A DNA stretch of 6,567 nt from an uncultured Collinsella sp. (lineage in GTDB: Bacteria > Actinomycetota > Coriobacteriia > Coriobacteriales > Coriobacteriaceae). The first letter of the stretch is position 1, and the number at the start of each line of letters is the position of its first letter. Made by a program: the position numbers and the translations under genes. The DNA lies in assembly GCA_900549355.1 (NCBI GenBank), contig UROA01000102.1, positions 1 through 6,567 on the forward strand. Reading direction: 5' to 3'. Shown piece after piece: positions 1 through 5,172 of the stretch. A model generated the notes under the pieces. That model saw only the letters and a list, made by a program, of their open reading frames with translations, searched no databases and had not been told where the DNA came from.

Positions 1-919
1 GACGACCAGAGGGGTACCCCCGGTGGCTGCCGAAGGAGCCGCTGATCCACTCGATGTCGCCATCCTCGTCCACGCGCGCACGCTTGGTGTTGAGGTTGTA
101 CATGTTCTTGGACCAGTTCTCGATGGTCGAGTAGCGCAGGTGGGCGCGCTTGCCCACAAAGAGCTCGACGGCGCCGGCGTGGAGGTTGGCTACGTTGTAC
201 TTGGGCGCGGAGCAGCCCTCGATAAAGTGCAGGTCAGCGTCGTCCTCGACGATGATAAGCGTGTGCTCAAACTGGCCGGCGCCCTTGGCGTTAAGGCGGA
301 AGTAGCTCTGCAGCGGGAAGTCCAACTTGGTGCCCTTGGGCACGTAGACAAACGAGCCGCCCGACCATACGGCGCCGTGCAGGGCCGCAAACTTGTGGTC
401 GGTGGGCGGGATGAGCGTCATAAACTTCTCGTGGATGAGCGGCTCCCACTGCGGGTCGTGCAGGGCCTCCTCGATGCCGGAGTAGACGATGCCCATCTTG
501 GAGGCGGTGTCCTGCATGTTGTGGTAGACGAGCTCGGAGTCGTACTGCGCGCCGACGCCTGCCAGGTAGCTGCGCTCGGCCTCGGGGATGCCCAGGCGCT
601 CAAAGGTGTTCTTGATGTCGTCAGGCACCGACTCCCAGTCGTGCTTTTGGTCGGTGTTGGGCTTGACGTAGGTGACGATGTTATCCATGTCCAGGCCCTC
701 GATGGAGGGGCCCCACGTCGGGTCGGGAAAACGATTGAAGATCTCGAGGGACTTGAGACGCAGGTCGAGCATCCACTGCGGCTCGTCCTTTTTGGCGCTG
801 ATCTCGCGCACGATGTCGGGCGTGATGCCGGCGTCGAGGCGCTCGAATCCCTCCTCGCCATAGGTGAAGTCGTAGAGGCTGCGGTCGATGTCCGCGACCT
901 CGGTGCGGTTCTTGGTCAT
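1..919 (-). CDS. sufB: SufB, Fe-S cluster assembly scaffold (partial, C-terminus outside window)
   Basis: SufB is the cytoplasmic scaffold subunit of the SufBC(2)D complex, on which Fe-S clusters are built from sulfur delivered by SufS/SufU (or SufE) and iron. The start is ATG at 919-917, preceded by AGGGGCGA and only 12 bp after the sufC stop, so the two genes are co-transcribed. 306 codons are visible; family members are usually about 460-495 residues, so roughly the last third lies beyond the left edge. Family landmarks include a conserved N-terminal region ending in NPTW-like DPTWGPSIEGLD (66-77), YSGIEEA (146-152), GAVWSGGSFVYVPKG (182-196), GQFEHTLIIVEDDA (215-228), EGCSAP (234-239), and NWSKNMYNLNTKRA (268-281). 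From memory of the family, the cysteine of the EGC(S/T)AP motif (Cys236) matches the sulfur-accepting Cys254 of E. coli SufB. The last few visible codons (SHRGYPSGR) do not match the usual xxxxYP pattern at this place and may reflect edge sequence quality. Confidence 0.95.
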   Translation of the reverse strand, partial: MTKNRTEVADIDRSLYDFTYGEEGFERLDAGITPDIVREISAKKDEPQWMLDLRLKSLEIFNRFPDPTWGPSIEGLDMDNIVTYVKPNTDQKHDWESVPDDIKNTFERLGIPEAERSYLAGVGAQYDSELVYHNMQDTASKMGIVYSGIEEALHDPQWEPLIHEKFMTLIPPTDHKFAALHGAVWSGGSFVYVPKGTKLDFPLQSYFRLNAKGAGQFEHTLIIVEDDADLHFIEGCSAPKYNVANLHAGAVELFVGKRAHLRYSTIENWSKNMYNLNTKRARVDEDGDIEWISGSFGSHRGYPSGR

Positions 920-931
920 TGCGTCGCCCCT

Positions 932-1732
932 TTACGCCTGCTGCTCGGCAGCGGCGGACTCGGCCTGGGCGCGCTGCTCGGCGGCCTCGCGCTCGAAGGT
1001 CTCAAAGCCGTTCTTGTCGATCCAGGGGATCAGTGAGGCGTCGTCCTCGCGCACGATGTGGCCCTTGACCATAACGTGGACGCGGTCGACATCCAGGTGC
1101 TCCAAGATGCGCGTGTTGTGCGTGATGATGAGCATGGAGCCGTCGCAGCTCCTGCGGTAGGCGTCCATGCCGTGGCTGACGGTGGAAAGCGCGTCGACGT
1201 CCAAGCCCGAGTCGGTCTCGTCCAGGATGGCGAGCTTGGGCTGCAGCAGCAGAAGCTGGAGCATCTCGACCTTCTTCTTCTCGCCGCCCGAGAAGCCCAC
1301 GCCCAGCTCGCGGTTGAGGTAGGCGGTATCCATGTTGAGCTCGGCCGCGAGCTCCTTGACGCGGCGGCGGAACTCCTTACCCTTCATCTCCAGGCCGGGG
1401 CGGCCGGCGATGCTGGCGCGCAAAAAGCTCGACAGCGGCACGCCGGGGATCTCGACCGGTGCCTGGAAGCTCAGGAACAGACCGGCGCGCGAGCGCTTGT
1501 CGGTGGTGAGCTCGGTGATGTCCTGGCCGTCAAAGACGATACGGCCGTCGTTGACCGTGTAGACGGGGTCGCCCATGACCAGGTGGCCGAGGGTGGACTT
1601 GCCGGCGCCGTTGGGTCCCATCAGCACGTGGGTCTCGCCGGCGGCGACGTTGAGGTTGACGTTGTGGAGGATGGTCTTCTCGTCCACGGAGGCGGTCAGA
1701 CCTTCGATGGAAAGCAGCGGATTTGCGCTCAT
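932..1732 (-). CDS. sufC: SufC, ABC-type ATPase of Fe-S cluster assembly
   Basis: SufC is the soluble ABC ATPase that drives conformational change in the SufBCD scaffold during Fe-S cluster assembly. The 266-residue product has all ABC motifs: Walker A GPNGAGKST (39-47), Q-loop at SFQAP (88-92), signature FSGGEKKK (147-154, the SufC form), Walker B with LAILDETDSGLD (167-178; catalytic Glu172) and the switch histidine in ITHN (His205). DETDSGLD separates SufC from transporter ATPases. The start is ATG at 1732-1730 because GAGAGG lies about 6 nt upstream. An in-frame ATG 10 codons earlier (1762-1760) has a poorly spaced ribosome binding site and is less likely. The length is a little above the usual ~250 because of an Ala/Gln/Glu-rich tail (249-266). 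This is the first gene of the operon and is divergent from the Rrf2 regulator. Confidence 0.96.
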   Translation of the reverse strand: MSANPLLSIEGLTASVDEKTILHNVNLNVAAGETHVLMGPNGAGKSTLGHLVMGDPVYTVNDGRIVFDGQDITELTTDKRSRAGLFLSFQAPVEIPGVPLSSFLRASIAGRPGLEMKGKEFRRRVKELAAELNMDTAYLNRELGVGFSGGEKKKVEMLQLLLLQPKLAILDETDSGLDVDALSTVSHGMDAYRRSCDGSMLIITHNTRILEHLDVDRVHVMVKGHIVREDDASLIPWIDKNGFETFEREAAEQRAQAESAAAEQQA

Positions 1733-1751
1733 GCTGTCCCTCTCTGTATAT

Positions 1752-1771
1752 GGTGTACTCATAGGTGTACT
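1752..1771. repeat. tandem 8-nt direct repeat near the sufC start
   Basis: GGTGTACT occurs at 1752-1759 and again at 1764-1771, a 12-bp period. On the minus strand this reads AGTACACC-TATG-AGTACACC and covers the alternative upstream sufC ATG. It lies in the presumed 5' leader of the sufCB transcript, between the predicted transcript start (about 1790) and the preferred sufC start. No function is evident; it could be chance or an RNA-level element. Confidence 0.4.
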
Positions 1772-1796
1772 AAACCCTAGGAATCTTCTCGGAATA

Positions 1797-1824
1797 AAGT
1801 TACTATGGGTTCGGCGTTAGTCAA
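1797..1824 (-). promoter_or_regulatory. candidate sigma-70-type promoter for sufCB
   Basis: On the minus strand, TTGACT (-35, complement of 1819-1824) is followed after 16 bp by TAACTT (-10, complement of 1797-1802). The -35 box is 5/6 consensus; the -10 box is weaker. Transcription would start near 1790, giving a leader of about 58 nt before sufC. The weak -10 and slightly short spacer fit a promoter that relies on, or is tuned by, a regulator. The -35 overlaps an inverted repeat, and the two 31-bp operators lie about 70-145 bp upstream of the predicted start point. Confidence 0.55.
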
Positions 1825-1840
1825 GGGAAAACCCGACTAA
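1817..1840. promoter_or_regulatory. 24-bp inverted repeat overlapping the sufCB -35 box (candidate operator)
   Basis: TTAGTC (1817-1822) and GACTAA (1835-1840) are perfect 6-bp inverted arms separated by 12 bp, and the spacer itself contains GGG-AAAA-CCC, so the symmetry is nested. The left arm shares bases with the predicted -35 hexamer of sufCB (1819-1824), so a protein bound here would compete with RNA polymerase. The arm sequence differs from the TGGGACAA arms further upstream, so it may serve a second regulator or a second form of the same one. Function is inferred from position only. Confidence 0.45.
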
Positions 1841-1861
1841 TCCACTCGACTTTTCAAATTC

Positions 1862-1892
1862 TGGGACAAAATAACCTGTTGTGTTTGTCCCA
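1862..1892. promoter_or_regulatory. operator-like 31-bp palindrome, site 1
   Basis: Nine-bp perfect inverted arms TGGGACAAA (1862-1870) and TTTGTCCCA (1884-1892) flank a 13-bp centre containing AACCTG. The length and dyad match a site for a dimeric winged-helix protein, and the neighbouring gene encodes an Rrf2 dimer-type regulator. Site 2 repeats the same layout 44 bp away. The likely ligand is the Rrf2 protein itself, acting on both divergent operons; this is inference. Confidence 0.72.
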
Positions 1893-1898
1893 CTTACT

Positions 1899-1904
1899 TA
1901 AGAT
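1899..1904 (+). promoter_or_regulatory. possible -10 hexamer for the rrf2-mntA-hepT operon
   Basis: TAAGAT (4/6 to the -10 consensus) lies in the 13-bp gap between operator-like sites 1 and 2. No good -35 is found 16-18 bp upstream; the sequence there is inside site 1. If this is the promoter, both operators overlap it, as expected for tight autoregulation. The assignment is weak. Confidence 0.25.
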
Positions 1905-1905
1905 T

Positions 1906-1936
1906 TGGGACAAACAAACCTGGTTATGTTGTCCCA
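1906..1936. promoter_or_regulatory. operator-like 31-bp palindrome, site 2
   Basis: Eight-bp perfect arms TGGGACAA (1906-1913) and TTGTCCCA (1929-1936) enclose a central perfect 9-bp dyad AACCTGGTT (1917-1925), both sharing the same centre at 1921. Total length equals that of site 1, and 24 of 31 positions are identical between the two in direct alignment. The site ends 20 bp before the regulator's ATG and just before its GGGAGG ribosome binding site, a position suited to repression of the regulator's own operon. Confidence 0.72.
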
Positions 1937-1956
1937 GATGCGATGGGAGGGTAGGT

Positions 1957-2388
1957 ATGCTCATTTCTTCCAAGGGCCGCTATGCCCTCCGGCTGATGAT
2001 CTATATCGCGGCGCTGGGCGACGCCGAGGGCAAGATTGCCCTGCGCGAGGTTGCCGACCGCGAGCATATCTCACAAAAGTATTTGGAGCAGCTGGTTCGT
2101 CCGCTTATGAAGGCGGGCCTGCTTAAGAGCGTGCGCGGCAAGGGCGGTGGCTACATGATGGCCAAGGATCCAGCCGAGGTGCGTGCCGGCGACATCCTGC
2201 GCGCCGTCGAGGGCAGCACGGCTCCGGTGGCGTGCGATGGCATCGACAACAGCTGCACTCGCAGCGATTTGTGCTCGACCGTCAAGTTCTGGCGCGGTTT
2301 GGACGACGTGATCGAAAAGTACGTCGACGGCGTGACGTTGGCCGACCTGGCCGCCGTCCCCGAGATCAACTTTGACATTAAGCTGTAG
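1957..2388 (+). CDS. Rrf2-family Fe-S-sensing transcriptional regulator (IscR/SufR-like)
   Basis: A 143-residue Rrf2 protein, the family length. The N-terminal winged helix begins with the signature MLISSKGRYALRLMIYIA (1-18); the recognition region is ISQKYLEQLVRPLMKAGLLKSVRGKGGGYMMAKDP (38-72), where the wing carries RGKGGGY. Three cysteines at 93, 100 and 106 (spacing C-x6-C-x5-C) sit where IscR has its 2Fe-2S ligands, so an Fe-S-sensing role is likely. ATG 1957 is chosen because GGGAGG lies 6 nt upstream and the protein then starts at the family N-terminus; longer in-frame extensions would run back through the operators. It is divergent from sufCB and probably controls it and itself. Whether it represses or activates cannot be told from sequence. 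mntA follows after 8 bp, with its ribosome binding site overlapping this stop codon. Confidence 0.92.
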   Translation: MLISSKGRYALRLMIYIAALGDAEGKIALREVADREHISQKYLEQLVRPLMKAGLLKSVRGKGGGYMMAKDPAEVRAGDILRAVEGSTAPVACDGIDNSCTRSDLCSTVKFWRGLDDVIEKYVDGVTLADLAAVPEINFDIKL

Positions 2389-2396
2389 GGCTGCAA

Positions 2397-2684
2397 ATGG
2401 CATCTCTCGACAAGGTGTACAAACAAATCGAAGTTTTTGCTCGGGAATGTGACGCCGAGAAGGTTGTGCTGTTTGGTTCTCGTGCTCGAGGCGACAACTT
2501 ACCCAAGAGCGATATTGACATCGCCGTAGCAGGTTGTCGGGATTTCGGCCGTTTCTCATATTTGATCGAGGAGCGTCTTGATACTCTTTTAGATGTAGAT
2601 GTCGTCAATCTCGACGAGTCCTTGTCGCAGCAATTGCTCGATGAAATTGCCAGGGATGGTGTGATTCTGTATGAAAAAATATGA
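2397..2684 (+). CDS. mntA: MntA-type minimal nucleotidyltransferase (antitoxin of MNT-HEPN pair)
   Basis: A 95-residue minimal nucleotidyltransferase (MNT, HI0073-like). The catalytic motif GSx10DxD is intact: Gly27-Ser28, then Asp39 and Asp41 in GSRARGDNLPKSDIDIAV, with a likely third carboxylate at Asp66 or Asp68 in LLDVDVVNL. In characterised MntA-HepT pairs (type VII toxin-antitoxin), MntA transfers AMP to a tyrosine near the HEPN active site and so silences the toxin. The ATG follows the rrf2 stop by 8 bp; AGGG of the ribosome binding site overlaps that stop, so translation is probably coupled. The 3' end overlaps hepT by 14 bp. Codon use is visibly less GC-rich than in suf and rrf2, which fits acquisition of the pair by transfer. 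Confidence 0.88.
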   Translation: MASLDKVYKQIEVFARECDAEKVVLFGSRARGDNLPKSDIDIAVAGCRDFGRFSYLIEERLDTLLDVDVVNLDESLSQQLLDEIARDGVILYEKI

Positions 2685-3090
2685 GAACTTTGCCAGTGCC
2701 TTGGCGAATCTTGAGGATGCGCCCAATCAGGATCTCAACAATGATTTTGTTCAGAGTGGATTGATTAATAAGTTCAATCTTCAATTTGAACTGAGCTGGA
2801 AGCTCCTTAAGCGTCTGCTCGAGTATGAGGGTGCCACGCTTGCCGCGTCGGGGTCTCCTCGTGCCATCTTGAAGGAGTCGTACCGATTCTACGACTTTAT
2901 TGATGAGGCGGCCTGGCTAGATATGCTCAGAGACCGCAATACGAACGTCCATATCTATGACAACAAGCTCGCTCAAGATTTGATTCAGCGCATCTTGAAC
3001 GTCTATATTCCCGCTTTCTGTCAGTTGAGAGACGGGCTGACGAAACGTTACGGCGAGCTTCTGTTGGCGCCCGATGACCAGTTTGTCTAA
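2671..3090 (+). CDS. hepT: HepT-type HEPN toxin (HI0074-like nucleotidyltransferase partner)
   Basis: A 139-residue, mostly helical HEPN-domain protein of the HI0074 'nucleotidyltransferase substrate-binding' type. Family landmarks are FNLQFELSWKLLKRLLEYEG (35-54), SPRAILKESYRF (62-73), and the RNase motif RX4HXY at RNTNVHIY (Arg89, His94, Tyr96). The arginine and histidine are the expected ribonuclease residues; the tyrosine is the expected AMP-acceptor for the MntA partner. All are present, so the toxin looks functional. The gene overlaps mntA by 14 bp (ATG 2671), implying coupled translation. In other HepT proteins the target is tRNA or other cellular RNA; the target here is unknown. Codon use is AT-richer than the flanking suf genes. 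Confidence 0.87.
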   Translation: MKKYENFASALANLEDAPNQDLNNDFVQSGLINKFNLQFELSWKLLKRLLEYEGATLAASGSPRAILKESYRFYDFIDEAAWLDMLRDRNTNVHIYDNKLAQDLIQRILNVYIPAFCQLRDGLTKRYGELLLAPDDQFV

Positions 3091-3107
3091 TTCCTTAAGA
3101 TTTCGCG

Positions 3108-3148
3108 GAGGGTTGTTGCCGTTTACCGAGGGGTTGTTGTGCAACAAC
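3108..3148. repeat. GTTGTTG/CAACAAC repeat cluster in the hepT to wall-protein gap
   Basis: Two direct copies of GAGGG(G)TTGTTG (3108-3118 and 3128-3139) have their GTTGTTG cores exactly 21 bp apart, and an inverted copy CAACAAC lies at 3142-3148. The second direct copy and the inverted copy form the palindrome GTTGTTGTGCAACAAC (3133-3148), able to fold as a 6-bp stem with a 4-nt loop; the first copy could pair with the same arm instead. There is no immediate U-tract, although an AT-rich stretch (about 3160-3180) follows, so this is at best a weak terminator for the rrf2-mntA-hepT operon. A protein binding site for the downstream gene is an alternative. The rest of the 3091-3218 gap holds AT-rich sequence with no convincing promoter. 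Confidence 0.45.
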
Positions 3149-3218
3149 GGGCGAGCTGCAATACTTATTTTTATCTTTGCAAACTGAACTTTAACTACAC
3201 CAATGCAGGGAGGATCTT

Positions 3219-4970
3219 ATGCAGCCCAAGCATTCGGCTATTGTCGCGGGCCTGACGTTGGCGCTTTCGTTTGGCGCCGTTTCCGCGCCGGCACCCGCCG
3301 CTGCCGAGGAGCCCACGCCGGGCGTTGCCTCGGATGCCACCGATATCGATAAGGGTCTCTACACCCAGCAGTCCTTCTCGGGCGTGCTGAGGTCGGTCCA
3401 GGGCGTTTCGTTTGTCAACGTGACTCCCGAGATGAAGTACTTTACCAAGTATGAGAGCCATGGTAACTACAACCAGGGATTTTCGTATGGTGACGGCTAT
3501 AACGCACTGGGTTACTATCAGTTTGATCGCCGCTGGTCGCTCATTCCGTTTATGAAGCAGGTTTATAACTACGATTCTGCCAAGTACAGCATGCTCAAGG
3601 ATGCGATTGATCGCGGCAGCGAGATTTCCAACACGAGCAATGCCATGTACGAGAACGGCCAGCTCACCGAGTTGGGCCGTATTGCGCAGGAGGCCTTCCA
3701 GGGTGCTTACAACACCGATCCTGTTGAGTTCTCAGCACTTCAAGATGCTTATGCGTACAACTCGTACTATGCGGTGACCGAGGCGTGGCTCAAGAGCGGC
3801 CTGGGTATTGATCTTTCGGGCCGCGCCGACTGCGTCAAGGGCATGGTGTGGAGCATTACCAACATGTGCGGCACTGGTGGCTGCAGGGACTTTTTCCGCT
3901 GGGCGAATCTTTCCAACGATATGTCCGATCGCGAGTTTGTGACGGCGCTTTCCAACAGCGTGGTCAATAACGTGGCGACCAAGTATTCGAGCCAACCCCA
4001 GTATCATGAGGGCTGGAAGAACCGCTACCGCAACGAGCTAAAGGACTGCTTGGTTTATATCGCTGAGGACGAGGCTGCCGCCGCGACGCCCGTGCAGCCC
4101 GAGCCCACACCGGCGCCCTCGCCGACAACTGATTCGAATGACGACTCGAGTGACGATGCCAGCGATGACAGGATGGATGCGCCCTCGACCGATGCTGACG
4201 GTAATGGCTCTGCTGGTGGCACTACCAACGACGGCTCTACCTCGAACGGCTCCGATTCGAACGGCTCTGCTGCGGGCGATTCGCCTTCAAGCTCTGCCGG
4301 CAATACGGACAGCGACGCTTCTGGTTCGACCGGCGCTGACACCTCTAACTCATCTACCGGCTCTAACAACGGCTCCGGCTCTGACGCAACCCCTGATTCC
4401 GATGCTTCCAAGGACGACTCGAATAAAGCGCCGGACGCTCCCGTTGCTTCGCCGGACAAGAAGCCCTCTTTCTCCGAGCAGCTTGGTTCTACGCTGGGTT
4501 CTTCGCTGATGGCTGGCGTCAATAACGGCTCGGCCCAGAACAAGGACAACTCTGATCAGGTTTCCACGGAAAAGACCGAGGCCTCAAAGGGCGACTCCAA
4601 GGACAAGGCTTCCGAGAAGACCGAATCCGATAAGGGTTCTAGCTCTGAGGAGAAGGGCGACAAGTCCGAACAGAAGAAGGACGAGAGCAAGACCGAGGGC
4701 GAAAAGAAACAGCCCGAAGACGACGACAAGAGCGGTGCTGACAACCAGGCCCAAGAGCAAAATGACTCCAAGACGGTGACCACTACAACCACGACGACTA
4801 CAACGACCAAGTCATCTGGCGGTAACATGCCCAAGACGGGCGACCTTATCGTTATGGCGAGCCTTGCCAGTGCAAGCTTGGCCACACTGGGCGCTACGTC
4901 TATCGTAAGTGGTAAGCATAAGCTCGATCAGCAGAAGAAAGCTTCTGGGGAGGACGGCTCGGAGGAGTAG
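3219..4970 (+). CDS. secreted wall-anchored protein: lysozyme-like domain, Ser/Asp/Lys-rich stalk, MPKTG sorting signal
   Basis: A 583-residue surface protein. ATG 3219 follows GGGAGG by 6 nt. Residues 1-29 form a signal peptide (positive start, hydrophobic core, likely cleavage near Ala29). Residues about 65-285 form a globular domain with KYESHGN (77-83), LGYYQF (98-102), CVKGMVWS (205-212) and WKNRYRNELKD (266-276). The E-S-x-G-N followed by G-Y-Y-Q-F pattern resembles soluble lytic transglycosylase/goose-lysozyme folds, and the arrangement recalls a lysozyme-like domain seen in 'VgrG-related' and phage-tail proteins; Glu79 would be the catalytic acid. Cysteines 205, 217, 222 and 277 could form disulfides. 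Residues 285-520 are a disordered stalk: Ser/Asp/Gly/Asn/Thr-rich to about 405, a short hydrophobic island (415-437), then Lys/Glu/Asp/Ser-rich. Ten Thr (521-530) precede MPKTG (537-541), a hydrophobic segment (543-563) and a basic start to the tail: a sortase signal with Met for Leu. The role may be cell-wall remodelling or attack on neighbours; enzymatic activity is inferred. Confidence 0.85.
   Translation: MQPKHSAIVAGLTLALSFGAVSAPAPAAAEEPTPGVASDATDIDKGLYTQQSFSGVLRSVQGVSFVNVTPEMKYFTKYESHGNYNQGFSYGDGYNALGYYQFDRRWSLIPFMKQVYNYDSAKYSMLKDAIDRGSEISNTSNAMYENGQLTELGRIAQEAFQGAYNTDPVEFSALQDAYAYNSYYAVTEAWLKSGLGIDLSGRADCVKGMVWSITNMCGTGGCRDFFRWANLSNDMSDREFVTALSNSVVNNVATKYSSQPQYHEGWKNRYRNELKDCLVYIAEDEAAAATPVQPEPTPAPSPTTDSNDDSSDDASDDRMDAPSTDADGNGSAGGTTNDGSTSNGSDSNGSAAGDSPSSSAGNTDSDASGSTGADTSNSSTGSNNGSGSDATPDSDASKDDSNKAPDAPVASPDKKPSFSEQLGSTLGSSLMAGVNNGSAQNKDNSDQVSTEKTEASKGDSKDKASEKTESDKGSSSEEKGDKSEQKKDESKTEGEKKQPEDDDKSGADNQAQEQNDSKTVTTTTTTTTTTKSSGGNMPKTGDLIVMASLASASLATLGATSIVSGKHKLDQQKKASGEDGSEE
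4242..4267 (+). repeat. 15-bp-period internal coding repeat in the stalk
   Basis: TCGAACGGCTC occurs at 4242-4252 and 4257-4267, encoding the two S-N-G-S units at residues 342-345 and 347-350 region. The 15-bp period keeps the frame, so copy-number change by slippage would lengthen or shorten the stalk without a frameshift. Elsewhere in the stalk the repetition is at protein level with mixed codons. Confidence 0.5.
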
Positions 4971-5002
4971 CCTCTCGGTTGCCAGATAACTAAAGAGTTG
5001 GG

Positions 5003-5040
5003 ACGGGGTCCGGTGCGAATGCATCGGGCCCCGTTTTGTT
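5003..5040 (+). terminator. strong intrinsic terminator after the wall-protein gene
   Basis: Positions 5003-5016 pair with 5021-5034 to give a 14-bp stem (with two G-U-type pairs and a GAAT loop at 5017-5020), followed directly by TTTTGTT. The pairing begins with A5003-T5034 and ACGGGG against CCCCGT. It lies 32 bp after the stop of the wall-protein gene and ends that transcript, so the gene at 5173 needs its own promoter. Confidence 0.92.
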
Positions 5041-5047
5041 GTGCAAC
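5036..5047. repeat. second copy of the TTGTTGTGCAAC motif
   Basis: TTGTTGTGCAAC at 5036-5047 is identical to 3134-3145, and the match extends to 13 of 14 with one mismatch. Both copies contain the palindrome GTTGTGCAAC and lie upstream of a plus-strand gene (about 74 and 126 bp from the start codons). The present copy overlaps the U-tract of the terminator. The rest of the gap to 5172 has a possible -10 (TACAAT at 5133-5138) without a good -35. Confidence 0.35.
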
Positions 5048-5172
5048 GATTAGTTATGCCCCCTCATACCTCTTGTTGCTACCGTTGCCCGATATGTTCG
5101 CGCGGCGACATCGGTACATGCGATGCGGTCATTACAATTGGCATCGTGCTGCGATTTAGGGGGAACGTTTTG

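Noticed and set aside
23..1036. Long open frame (337 codons) on the plus strand opposite sufB
   Set aside because: It is antisense to clear SufB and SufC coding sequence, has no ribosome binding site or recognisable domain, and arises from the GC-rich codon bias of the real genes.
1058..1780. 240-codon plus-strand frame opposite sufC
   Set aside because: Antisense shadow of an unambiguous SufC with all ABC motifs.
1862..1936. The two 31-bp repeats as a CRISPR array
   Set aside because: Only two imperfect copies with a 13-bp gap, in a divergent promoter region; they fit operators far better.
1879..1956. Upstream extension of the Rrf2 regulator by 26 codons from a TTG
   Set aside because: The extension crosses both palindromic operators, has no ribosome binding site, and family proteins begin at the MLISSKGRYAL sequence encoded from 1957.
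4055..4549. 164-codon minus-strand frame within the wall-protein stalk
   Set aside because: Low-complexity Ser/Glu/Pro/Val composition is the complement of the repetitive stalk codons; no start signals.
4779..4811. ACN-rich tract as a possible phase-variable slippage repeat
   Set aside because: The ten Thr codons are mixed (ACC, ACT, ACA, ACG) with no long perfect unit, so frame-shifting slippage is unlikely.
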